From NCBI GenBank assembly GCA_003255025.1, contig QANY01009435.1, forward strand, positions 62,001-126,000: a stretch of 64,000 bases of DNA, given 5' to 3'. The DNA comes from Datisca glomerata. Lineage: Eukaryota > Streptophyta > Magnoliopsida > Cucurbitales > Datiscaceae. Positions 49,062-59,775 of the stretch are shown piece after piece. How positions within the stretch are numbered: the first letter of the stretch is position 1; every line of letters starts with the position of its first letter. The position numbers were made by a program, and so were the translations under genes. The notes below the pieces were generated by a model that did not search any database, was not told the origin of the DNA, and worked only from the letters and a program-made list of their open reading frames with translations.

Positions 49062-49070
49062 CTACCTTAC

Positions 49071-49600
49071 ATGCACCAAAGCCCATTGAAACATCTGAAA
49101 TTGGCTCCATGATCCAATTTCCTCTATCAGGATTGGGAGTTGGGAATTGAGAAGAGGGATTGGTTGATTTTGATTTTTTTACATATTTTAGCAAATTTCT
49201 AATTTTTTTACACATTGATTATCAAGAGATTATTTAATTGATTAAAATTTAGTCGGCAGCGTATAATAACTCTTGTTTCTTTTATTGACAGATTATATAT
49301 GATGGCAAAGTTTTAGGCTGTATTTTTGGATAGAAATGAGACTCAATCAACTAGATGAAAATAACAGGTTAAGCTTCATCTGTAGTTTAATGGAGTTGGG
49401 AAGAAACCAATTAATTCAACAAATTAGTGAAAAAGTTACTTGATTTCCTACCCAAACTTAGGTTATAACCCACTCTCTTGTAACTTGTATGGTCAAATTT
49501 CCTTAGTTGGCTTCTTCAAAAAATAAAAATAAAAATTCTTAGTTTGCAACCCACCAGCTTAAGTGCATGCTATCTCATGTGTGGAAAGCACTAAAAAGTT
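49071..49600 (+). repeat. right piece of split dispersed repeat (copy A)
   Basis: Matches 56818-57335 in the same direction: AAAGCCCATTGAAACATCTG, GGCTCCATGATCCAA, AGTCGGCAGCGTA, TGAGACTCAATCAACTAGAT and TAACCCACTCTCTTGTAAC. No coding frame. Together with 40477-40529 it makes the same unit as copy B. Confidence 0.9.
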
Positions 49601-50121
49601 ACTCTATCTTAAAGCAAATTCAAAATTTCAAAAATTTCAAAAGAAATATTAAGGAAAATGGCGGAACAGATGGTTGCGGGAATTAAAAAAAATTATCAAG
49701 TTCAACATAGTTAAAATACTACAATTAACAAAGTGAAAAAAAGTATTCTAAAAAGAACATATAATGTTGTTACTCACTTAAAAATTGTGTGAAATTTAAA
49801 CACCAATAATAAATTATGAGCAAATACTTAATTATAATACTACCTATTTATGTAATTAATTATAATTTTTTTTAAATTAGACAATATTTATTAAGTGACT
49901 ATTAACTAAGATAACATATACATGTACTTTTATTGTAAATTTTTATTATAATCAGATACATTATTTATTAACAAACTGCTAAAATTTATATTATATATTA
50001 TATTATTTATCTTATATGTTAACAAACTGATATTATATTAATTATTTTTAATGTAATCATGAAAATATCTATTACTATAATTTATGTAAATTTATATTAT
50101 ATGTTTAATGAATAAAATTTT

Positions 50122-50194
50122 GGGTTAATATGATAAGACCCTCCTCAACTTTATCCCAAAATCAACTTAACTTCCTAAACTATTTTTTCTTCTG
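50122..50194 (+). repeat. left terminal inverted repeat of the MULE
   Basis: Pairs with 55515-55587; the outermost 14 bases GGGTTAATATGATA are identical and the middle is more diverged. Confidence 0.85.
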
Positions 50195-50989
50195 AAATGG
50201 TACAACTTTCTCCACCTATTTCTTTACCCCCTGGCTATTAAACGATCACATTCATGACACATACATATATTTTTTTTCTAATTTTGTCCATTTTTCAACC
50301 TTATAAGGTATATATCTCCCATGTTTTTCCATAAAAAACCATCCACAAATTGTATCTCCATCTTCACTAATTTGTCAATATTTTGAAAAGAATCAACTTA
50401 ACTTAATGTTATCAGAATGTGTTATTTTACTGTGTTTGATGTATAAAGTTATTTAAAATATGTAGATATTTTGATCAACAAAGAAATATTCATTTTCTAA
50501 TTATAAGAGCATTTCTCATGTAAGACCTATTATTATATGCTATTTTTAATGAATTTATAAAATAGTTGTAATATTTAATAATAAACCAAGATAACTGTCA
50601 TATCGATATTCTTTAACAAAATAGTTACAATATTTATCAACAAAATAACTGAATAATTACCATATCCACCTGTCATAGCATATCCTTCAACAAAATCAAA
50701 AGCTTATTTCATCATTTCCATTTACCACAAAAATATTTTAATAGCACATCTTTTCCATCTACCATATCATATGCTTTAAAATATAGTTCACAAAAAAGAC
50801 GTTTTAAATAGTTCACAAAAAAAAACGTTCTAAATAGTTCACAGAAAATAAGACATTCTAAATGGATCATCTCATTCCTCTTCCTCTTCCTCTTTTTGTT
50901 CTTCTCCTCCCTGTGGTAGAATTGTGAAATAATCATTGTACATCTTGGCTAGGTTGAGTTTCTTGACTATATGTAAGAACCTAATATAA

Positions 50990-51350
50990 CAAAATAGTAA
51001 AAATCAGTCTCAAAGTCCGATTCAAGTAGTAAAACACAATAACAAAACAACATAATTCATAAACAAAATAGTCCCCATTCCAGTAGCAAAACACAATAAC
51101 AAAACAATAGTCCCAATTCAGCTAAAACAATAGGAAAACATTAAATATAGCAATAAAACAACAGCAAAACAGTCCACATTCCAGTAGCAAAACACATAAG
51201 CAAAACAACAGTCCTGACTCAGCAAAAACAATAGGAAAACATAAAAATAGCAGCAAAACAGTCCACATTCCAATAGCAAAACAACAGTTCCAATTTAGCA
51301 AAAACAATAGGAAACACAAAAAATAGCAGTAAAACAGTAGCAAAACAACA
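50990..51350. repeat. imperfect tandem array of ~60-75-bp units
   Basis: Several copies of a unit with AACAAAACAGTCC, CATTCCAGTAGCAAAACA and AACAATAGGAAAACA. The open minus frame 51122-51373 over it is repetitive and hydrophobic and is probably an artefact. Confidence 0.8.
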
Positions 51351-51699
51351 GAAGACTGTCTAAAATTAATCATTTACTTGTGATTCTCTTTGTGATACTC
51401 TTGGGGATGACCTGATTTGAACCTGACTTGAACTTTGAGGTGCACTTTGGACCTGAAAAGAAAATTAAAGAACTTAATTGCATGGTAGGAATAATGTTAT
51501 ATACACCTACGTAAACATTAAAGAATTTACTTGACTAAGAGGGGTAGGCCCAGATTGGGAAGCTCCTTGATTTCCTTGGACCTGAAGAAAAAAAGACATA
51601 ATAAACAAACTAAACTTAACTTTTAAACCAAACTATAAATGACTTACATAATTAATAAAACTTTCTATTTGGGATCGCTATTTGTTTCTCTTATTCTTT

Positions 51700-52790
51700 C
51701 TATTAGGGTTGACAGATTGTTTGCAGGACCTTGTATTATGGCCCGCTCGATTACAGTTACCATACATTATCTTTCTCCCCTACCAGATGCTCTAGTAGCG
51801 TTATGGGAGGATATTTCTCCTTCTTGAAGCCTTCTCTTTTTCCTTGGTCTGCCAGGTTGTCTATGCACAATAGGTGGCCTGATGGGCTCGTCCCTCTCCC
51901 CAATGTCCCATTGATCATCATACGAGACATGTTTAATGAGGCACTCATGTGACTTCAAATACCTTTCTTTGTTGTACACCTCATCCACATATCTTTCAGG
52001 TTCATTTTTTTCATCATGAATGCACACAATAACATGTGCACATGGAATGCCAGTCAATTGCCAACTCCCACAGCCACAAGTCCTTTTATGCAAATCCACC
52101 ATATACCTAGAGTCATACATGTGCTCCACCTCTGACAACTGGTCACCATTCTAATGCACAATGCAACTAAAAAATTCAGTTTTGTTCACATTTAATTTGT
52201 TTTGGATTTTAAGGCATATTGGCCCAGTGTATAATCGCATCTCATCTCCCTTATGCTGAAACTATTTCATCAATGACCTTCTTATCATCTCCATCATGGT
52301 AAAAATAGGCATGCCCATACTCTCTAAAATGTATTTGTTAAAACATTCAACAGAACTACCTACATAACTGTTTTCATAATCGGACTCCACATCGGCAGGT
52401 TCATACATATAAACATATGCAGTCCTAGCCACATTACTAGGATCAATCACAAGTTCAGTACTAGCCACATTACTATCAATCACATGTTCAGTCCTAGCCA
52501 CATTACTATCAACAATAGGTTCAGCCCTGACCACATTACTATCAGCAAAATCATCAAAACCATTATTAGTAATATATCCACTCAACGAAGTATCATATTC
52601 ATTTGTAGAACTATCATCTTCAACCTCATATTCTACCTCATTAGAACTACTACTATATTCTAAATTCTCATCATTATTGTCTTCCTCTATATGCTCAACA
52701 AATAACTCTAAAATTAATCCATCTTCAATATCACTCTCTAATCTTGCCAGTATATTATGGATATCAGTATCATAGTTTAAAGGCAAGAAA
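51700..52790 (-). pseudogene. MULE transposase with internal deletion of the catalytic core
   Basis: The first frame, 52786-52262 (174 codons), starts MPLNYDTDIHNILARLESDI, is acidic, and has four imperfect repeats around DSNVARTEHV. It then jumps, just after ESDYENSYVGSS, straight to VECFNKYILESMGMPIFTMM, which in full-length transposases follows the DDE domain. After a stop, 52138-51767 has the SWIM zinc finger (CGCGSWQLTGIPCAHVI, intact C-x-C...C-x-H) and a basic GRPRKKRR stretch. The zinc knuckle NCNRAGHNTRSC follows in a shifted frame near 51.73 kb. The DDE catalytic domain is missing, so it is defective. Confidence 0.85.
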
Positions 52791-53012
52791 TTTTCAAAAC
52801 TCTACCCTTTAAACTTATACCATATACATTTCCAAGTATCATGGCCTAATTATCTTACCTCATTGTGGAATATAACCACAAAGAACAAATCACAATGATC
52901 TCATCGAATACCTCAATTTGTCCCCCATCGTAGTTGCTGAAGGGCATATTCAATAGTTTCCTCCCATGATGCAACACACATCTTATAACCGACATACCTG
53001 AAAAAGATTAAC
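52791..53012. other. MULE interior between transposase and CACTA-like insert
   Basis: Non-coding; probably the promoter and leader side of the deleted transposase. Confidence 0.35.
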
Positions 53013-54148
53013 TACTACAATTCATTTTTTAACGACGCACGTAAAAAATAAGTCACGACGGGAAATACAAAAGTCGTCGTCATCCACCTTCTTTTTTAAA
53101 CTTGACGATGGTTTATAGAAGTGTCATCATGGTAAAATGACAAAATGACGGTAGGTAGCATACCCGTCGTATTAATAGAAGGTAGTCTACCTATCGTTTT
53201 AGTACAACTCAAAAACACGACGGGGTGCCCATGCCCCGTCGTGTTATTAAAAAATCAACACAAAATGATGGGGTTTCCAACCCCCGTCATTTTTATATAA
53301 CTACATAAAATGATGGGGTATAGACAAGGTTGTCAGGATCGCGATCTGGATCGCACTATCCTACGATCCTACAAGGGGTTGGCGATTCAGATCGAACATA
53401 TGAATCATTTTTATGCAACTCAGTCTGGGATCACAATCTGGATCGTGGGATCACTGGGATCGTGATCTGGCACCGATCCTGGTGCTTTAGTTTGTAATTG
53501 ATGGGTTAAACCAAACTTTATTTTTTGCAGGGTTCAACAACTAAGTCGATCAATTTGGGAGCAACTAGAACAACTTAAAGAAGTATTCAAAGTTCATTAG
53601 TTTAAAGGGATTTGTAATTAATTACGTTGTTTGTTTTTAATGGTCTACAATGTTAGAAATTTTGAGGATAATCATATTGTACGCAATGAAAAGTTATATT
53701 GTCTGCTGAGATATTTATGGTGTTTTTCTGTTTTCATTTATTTTTCAGCTTTAATAAGTTGGCTTAATTATACTGTAAATAAATTTAAACAATTATATAT
53801 TATCAAAGACAACGGTTTGTATACACATCATAGTAAAAATGACGGTTTTGAAAATTAAATAAAAAATAAATCATAAACAACGACGACGGGGCTATACACA
53901 CCGTCGTTAAAGGCAATTCAACAATGGCAATGGTGTATGCAGTAACTGTCGTTGAAGAACTACAAAGCAACTGTCGTTCTTGTGTGTTTGAAGACGGCGG
54001 TGTCTAGAAGGGCCGTCGTGTTTTTTACCCGTCGTAACAAAGATGTGATTTTTTACGACACCTTTTAAGACGACGGGTGACTACCCGTCGTCTTTGATTT
54101 TTAACAATGGGAAATCCTCTTGATTAAAAAAACAGTTTTGTTGTAGTG
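53013..54148. mobile_element. CACTA-like non-autonomous element with hairpin sub-terminal repeats
   Basis: The right end reads, on the minus strand, CACTACAACAAAACTG, the hallmark CACTA terminus; the left end is TACTACAATTC, with the first C changed. Both flanks carry repeated CGACGGG/CCCGTCG units arranged as small palindromes, for example 53215-53244, 53262-53293 and 54069-54092, as expected for transposase-binding sub-terminal repeats. No TNPD-type transposase is encoded. The 3-bp flanks (AAC and ATG) do not match, so the target duplication is not confirmed. Confidence 0.6.
53330..53485. repeat. GATC-rich palindromic patch
   Basis: Ten GATC sites in about 150 bp, many in GGATCG or CGATCC contexts (GGATCGCGATC, GATCGTGGGATC, GGATCGTGATC). 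Several can pair with each other. It sits inside the CACTA-like element and may be a further nested repeat. Confidence 0.75.
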
Positions 54149-54149
54149 A

Positions 54150-54400
54150 TGCTAGCATGTAAATAATTCATACCTACTATAAATAGTTCGTAGACTATAT
54201 GAACAACATGTAAATGGTTCATGAACTACATAAATAGCATGTAAGTAGTTCATAAACTACATTAACAGCATGTAAACAGTCTTAAACTACATAAAAAGCA
54301 TGTAAGTGGTTCATAAACGACATTAACAGCATGTAAATAGCCTTAAACTACATAAAAGCATGTAAATAGTTCATAAAATACATAAACTACATATAAATAC
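54150..54400. repeat. tandem ~40-bp repeats (GCATGTAAATAGTTCATAAACTAC)
   Basis: At least five imperfect copies of a 35-42-bp unit based on CATGTAAATAGTTCATAAAC, just outside the CACTA-like insert within the MULE. Confidence 0.8.
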
Positions 54401-55014
54401 TACATCAACATAAAAAAGAGCAGGTAATTCTAACTAACAAAGGACAAAGAAACAACTTGGTCCACTTTTCAATTCAATGGTCCACATTTCAAACCAAAAA
54501 ACAACATAAAAAATATTATTGGGTTCTTCACAAAAAAGTAATATTCAAACAAAAAATTAATTTTTATTACAACACATGGTCACCATTTCAACCCATGGTC
54601 CTGATTTAAGAAATCAATAAAAAAAATCCCTCTATTTAAGAGATTGAAATAGAAATCAGATCACAATTAGAAGAAAGAACGAAGAAGAAAGAGGAGCTAC
54701 TTGAAATCAAATGAGAATGTGTGAATTTGAACTTTCAGGTAAGAGTTAGGAAGCTTGGTTATGGTTGTTTCGGTTCGGGTTAGGGTGTTTTGGGTTAGGG
54801 GCTAACTGGTTAACGTTTGGATGGCTGCAAAAATCGAGGGAGAGGGAGAACTTGAGGGAGAAGGAGGCGGAATCGACTGAAGGGAGACGAACTCGATGGA
54901 GAAGGGACGAACTCGAGGAGATGGATGCGCTATAAGAAAAATCTGCGATGGAGGAGAAGATGAAAATCGCGAATGGAGGAGGGAGATGGATATGTGTGTT
55001 CACGGTTCAGTTCG

Positions 55015-55376
55015 ACGATAAAACCAAGCCGACCGTTTCATGCTAAAAGAGCCGAACCATGAGTTTCGGTTCGGTCCGATTCCTTGATTCGGTATTATTA
55101 ATTAAAAAAATATTAAATGATTATTAAAAAAATAATATTAAATTAAAGTTTTGTTTGGTTCAGTTCGATTTTATAAGAAATTTATATAAAAAATAAAAAA
55201 ATGAATTTTATGTTTCGATTCGGTTCAACTTTGTTTGAAAACCACCAAAAATTTGAACCGAGTCAAAATTTTGGTTTTCTCATTTTCCCGAACCGAACTA
55301 AACTGAACACATATAAAGAATCAAATGATCCAGTCATTTTTGATTTGGTTCGGTTCGGGACAATTTTAAACACCCA
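55015..55376. repeat. CCGAACC-rich dispersed repeat, copy 2 (inverted)
   Basis: Its reverse complement follows copy 1 at 46.59 kb block by block: GGGTGTTTAAAA end, CCGAACCGAAC, GTTCGGTTCGGGAAAAT, TTTTGGTGGTTTTC, TTATAAAATC and the final CCGAACCGAAA. Minus- and plus-strand frames here (55201-55472) are artefacts. Confidence 0.75.
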
Positions 55377-55514
55377 TAGAGATGGAGTGTTCACGCTGGG
55401 GGCGGATGGGCAAAGTGATGGAGGGTGATTTTTTAACAGGGGCAGTTTCGATATTTCGTTGATTATGTGCAATACACGTGATAAATTAAATGGCGTTAAA
55501 CCTGAAATTTTGGT

Positions 55515-55587
55515 TGAGAAGAAAAAATAGTTTAGGGGGTAAATTGAATTTGAGACAAAATTTCAGAGGATCCTATCATATTAACCC
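55515..55587 (-). repeat. right terminal inverted repeat of the MULE
   Basis: Inverted partner of 50122-50194, ending TATCATATTAACCC at 55587. Confidence 0.85.
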
Positions 55588-55596
55588 TAAAAAATT

Positions 55597-56752
55597 TATA
55601 TTTTTTTACAAAAATAACAAAATATATGTGTAGTTTATGATATTTAGATTTCTTAGAGTTTACCATTCAATTATAGTTAATTTAAATATGATTTCTGTAA
55701 AAAAGTATTATTGCTCACATGAAGCCCGAGAAGCTTAAAATACAAAAAAAATGTAGTTTATTATAAATATTAAAATAATTAACTCAATAATCATGGTAAA
55801 TTGTAAAAAATATTATTTCTTAGATTTTATTTTTCAATTATCGTTAATAGTATAAATCTTAGTTTAATTGTAATGTCTATAAAATATTGTTACTCACTTG
55901 CATCATGAAATTAATAAGTACTAATAGAAGCTTAAAATTTTTGTACAAAAATAAATTATAAATATTTATTTCAATGTCTATTAAGTGATTACTAACTAAT
56001 ATCGCATTTTTACTCATTTGAATATAAAATTTATGTTCGTTTGATTTTGGTAATATCTATTTACCGATTACGTCTAATACATTTTATCATTGATGTTATT
56101 TTAACATTGTTTCTTTTGTTACTTCACTTTCCTAATAATTATAAGTCATGAGTGAATAAACAATCAAGTTTAGAATTTTAAGATAGAAAGAAAGGACAAA
56201 ATCTAGATGCTTTTAACATGAAAAGAATGAATAAAATCTAGTATTTTAAGATGAAAAAATCGGTTAATGCTAATATGGAGTAAAAGTCATTATTTAGATA
56301 TAATATTTCTTTGAAATACAAATTTCTTTAAACAAAAAAAAAGAGACATTAGGTAATGAATGATTTGAAATGGAGGTATTGTTAATTAGTTAACTCTGAA
56401 CAAAATTGAAAATAAGATAAAATCTTGAAAAAATCCAAAAATAACTTAATGATCGACAAGTATTACATTTTTTTTAAAGCAATTAATTGAATAGTTTTAA
56501 TTTTGAAGGAAAAATTGGTGCATTTGTATATGATCTAGAATGTATTTAGATATAGTAATCGATCAAAAATGAAAAGTTATTTATTATTTGTTTAAAATCT
56601 GGAAATTTTATTATTATATTGATATATTAGTTTAAAAAAATGTTATTATAGGTAAAAAAAAATGGTCAACTCTGGCTATTGTCTTTAATATGTTTAAAAA
56701 TGATTAAAAACTAAAAACAACTCACTAAAATGAGACTAAATGTATAAATTCT
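55597..56752. other. AT-rich intergenic DNA
   Basis: No open frame, domain or clear repeat was recognised. Confidence 0.5.
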
Positions 56753-57335
56753 AAACAAAAACGTGTCAAAACCAGAAAGCCGACTGTCATACTCAGACCC
56801 GGCCTTATCATCCCGTACATGAACCAAAGCCCATTTGAAACATCTGAAATTGGCTCCATTATCCAACTTCCTCTATTGGGAATTGGAATGGGGGTTGATT
56901 GATTTGGATTTTTTTTTTTACATATTTTAGCTTATTACATAAATTAGAGTAATTAACTTATAAATATAAAATTAATTTAATGAAAAATAAAATATCAATA
57001 TATTGATTTTCAAGAGAATTTAATTGTTAAAATTTTAGTCGGCAGCGTACAGAAACTCTTGTTTCTTTTATGACTTCAAAGGATTATATATGATGGCAAA
57101 GTTTTTAATTAGGCTGTCTTTTTGGATAGAAATGAGACTCAATCAACTAGATGAAAATAACAGGTTAAGCTCCATCTATAGTTAGTGGAGTTGGGGAGAA
57201 ACCAATTAATTCAACAAATTAGTGAATGAGGTACCCCGATTTTCTACCAAAATCTCGGTTATAACCCACTCTCTTGTACCTTACATGATCAAATTTTCTT
57301 AGTTGGCAACTGATCATCAGCTTAAGTGCCATGCT
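56753..57335 (+). repeat. uninterrupted copy B of the dispersed repeat
   Basis: Contains in one piece what is split by 8.5 kb in copy A. At the junction it reads CTTATCATCCCGTACATGAA with nothing inserted, so it serves as the empty-site reference for the MULE-like insertion at 40530-49061. Confidence 0.85.
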
Positions 57336-58552
57336 ATCTCCTGTGTGGAATTAAGGATGATTGGATGAAAGAGCCACTAACACACACATGACTCTGAAAA
57401 ATCAAATAATATATAGAAAGCAAAAGAAGAAAAGGTGAGATATATATTAAAGGATGTATATTTTGGGCCTTTACAGTATAATTACCATTACATAGGGACG
57501 CTTTTCAATATCATAACTTCATGGCTCTACGTTAATGCATGGCCATGTCTCATAAAATCAATACACTATACAGTGAAGCCAATGTGAATTATTGATGAGA
57601 GAGAAAGAAGAAAATTAGTTTAAATTAATTTGTTTCAATTAGTTATTTATTTTGTCAAAACCCAATTAGTAAGCACATGGGGGTCCATCCATGATGCACA
57701 TGATGACAAATTATATTTTCACAAATCACAAGCACATGGCATGTGCTATTTAGATGGTCATGTTAGTTATCAATGGTGACACTTGTTCTAACAATATATC
57801 TATGTACTGTCTCTCTCTCTCTCTCAATTCTACGTACTGATTTTTCTCTTTAATTCCCACCATCTTCTTTCCACTTTCCATTATCGGAAACTGTTTTGGC
57901 TCACTTGCTCATATTTATGAGCCTCACCGTGTCTATGTGGTGTGTACTATCATTTTATGGCTAAAACACTGCACAAAGATCATGATTTAGCTATCACATA
58001 TTCATATTCAATCCTAAGTTCTAGGCATCATCCTATACTCAACATCCTATAAATTGTAATTTTGAGAAAAGTAAAGAAAATTCATTACTGTTATTATTGT
58101 CTTTTCTTAACTAATTAAAGGTAAATTATATATCTCTTGCACACATGTATATTTGTATTGAGTACACGAATATCCCTTTTAATTTAAACTCGTAGTCATT
58201 CTTTATTTTTTATTGTTATCAACCTGTAACTGTAATTATACCACAAGACTAACTCCTTGTACCAACTATCATTATCGTCCCAAAATGTTTCCATCTGTCC
58301 AATTCTCTCCACAGTCTAATTCCCTTGAAGATTGGTAAGAAATTGGTATATGTCATAATTATCCTTGCCCTATTCTCAATTGTTTTTGCTTATAACTAAC
58401 ATATTCAAAAGTCAAGAGATTTGAATGAGTGAAGAATTTTTTTTTATATTTCATCTTAATACACCAATAATATTAAATGAGAATAGCAGTGTGTAATTAT
58501 CGAAACTAGAATATCAGTGTTAAAATACAGGGCAAAATGTAGGAGATGATAT
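57336..58552. other. intergenic DNA left of the Athila element
   Basis: No gene supported. A short CT microsatellite lies at about 57811-57826. Base composition is slightly less AT-rich than the flanks. Confidence 0.45.
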
Positions 58553-59756
58553 TGTTGTGATTTATTTATAGCGCAAGTGTGAACGACAAGTAATAAATTT
58601 TTATAAAAATAGAGTATCATCCACATAATTGATTGATATTAATAATTAAAATTAATTAAACCTTAATTCTACTTGAGAATTACGAAAAGTTAGGATTTTT
58701 AACTAAACTAAAATTCTAATTAAACTAAAATGATAAAGATTTGACAAAGATAAAATTTGAATAGTTAAAAACTCTAGGGTTTTCGATTTCACCAAACCAA
58801 ACATGCTCTAATTTTCAATTCTTAATCAATTAACGTTTATTCAGAACATTGATAGCGAATTTCTCTAATATAATTATCAATATTTCTCAAACATCGATAA
58901 TAATGAATCATACATCTCTGTCAAAATTCAATATAATGAAACTCATTAAGCACAAGAAATATAGTTGCTACACTAGATTCATAATTATCTCTAACTTATA
59001 AAATTCTAATGGTGTTATGAACAAAGAGCAAATTCAATCATCACTTTTCAGTCTCATAATTAAATCTAAAATCATGCAATAGTTGCTCATATAATCACAA
59101 GCATTAAAACAGATTATAACACTCAATAATACTGAATAAACATCGATTGAATTAAAAATCAAAATGTATGAACAATCATGGTTTGGCTACATCGTAACCC
59201 TAGATAGAAAATTTAGAACATACTAGAATAAGAAGATATCCTAATAATATTTATGAACATAGAGGAAAAGATAAGAAAAAAACTAGATTTGATGATGAAT
59301 TGAAGTTGAGATTCGTCTCCCGGTTGCATTTTTTTTCGTTTCCTCTCCAAAAAACTTTCTCCTCTGCCTCTCACGTCCCAAGAGCCCTTCAAGAATCTTA
59401 TAATATTATATTTATACACTAGCGGTCGTCAATGATTAGATTGGAGCAAAAACATCACAAAACAAATCTAAAATCGTGCTAGCGTCATGACGCTGGCTTA
59501 TTGCTTCTTGTAGTTGGTGCAGCGTCGCGGCGGTGGAAGCCAAAGCCGCGACGTGGCCATTTTCGCCAGATCCATATTTTTCTCATTTTATCCGTATTTT
59601 TACCTTCCAAATCTTTCAAAATCAACCCAAATGCATTTGGATATCTAACATGCAAGATAAAAATGAAAATCAACATAAATCAAACAATAAAACTCAAAGA
59701 ACAATTAAAATTAAAGTTAAAATTATCTAAAATATGAGTGTGAAACATACTCATCA
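58553..59756 (-). repeat. 3' LTR of the Athila element (1,204 bp)
   Basis: On the plus strand it begins TGTTGTGATTTATTTATAGC and ends CATACTCATCA, giving TG...CA ends. The start is repeated at 63978 (TGTGGTGATTTTTTTATAG), where the partner LTR runs out of the window. It contains a GC-richer patch at 59.48-59.57 kb. The frames 59213-59737 are not genes. Confidence 0.8.
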
Positions 59757-59775
59757 AATACCCCCAAACTTAAAT
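59757..59775 (-). promoter_or_regulatory. polypurine tract of the Athila element
   Basis: The minus strand reads TTTAAGTTTGGGGGTATT directly before the LTR start TGATGAG, the usual plus-strand primer. A similar AGTTTGGGGGTGG occurs at about 61062-61075, as in other Athila elements. Confidence 0.7.

Larger units (their letters stand above)
50122..55587 (-). mobile_element. 5.5-kb MULE with 73-bp terminal inverted repeats
   Basis: Left TIR 50122-50194 (GGGTTAATATGATAAGACCC...) and right TIR 55515-55587 are inverted copies, both containing CTAAACTATTTTTTCTTCT. Flanks TAAAATTTT (50113-50121) and TAAAAAATT (55588-55596) form a 9-bp target duplication with two mismatches, diagnostic of Mutator-like elements. 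It carries a minus-strand transposase with its catalytic core deleted (51.70-52.79 kb), a CACTA-like insert, tandem repeats and a CCGAACC repeat close to the right end. It cannot move by itself. Confidence 0.85.

Noticed and set aside
51122..51373. Hydrophobic minus-strand frame as a membrane peptide
   Set aside because: It is made of an imperfect DNA tandem repeat within a MULE.
55201..55472. Overlapping frames around the CCGAACC repeat
   Set aside because: They lie in a dispersed non-coding repeat with an inverted partner at 46.6 kb.
59485..59737. Short frames in both directions near 59.5 kb
   Set aside because: They lie inside the Athila LTR and have no protein domain.
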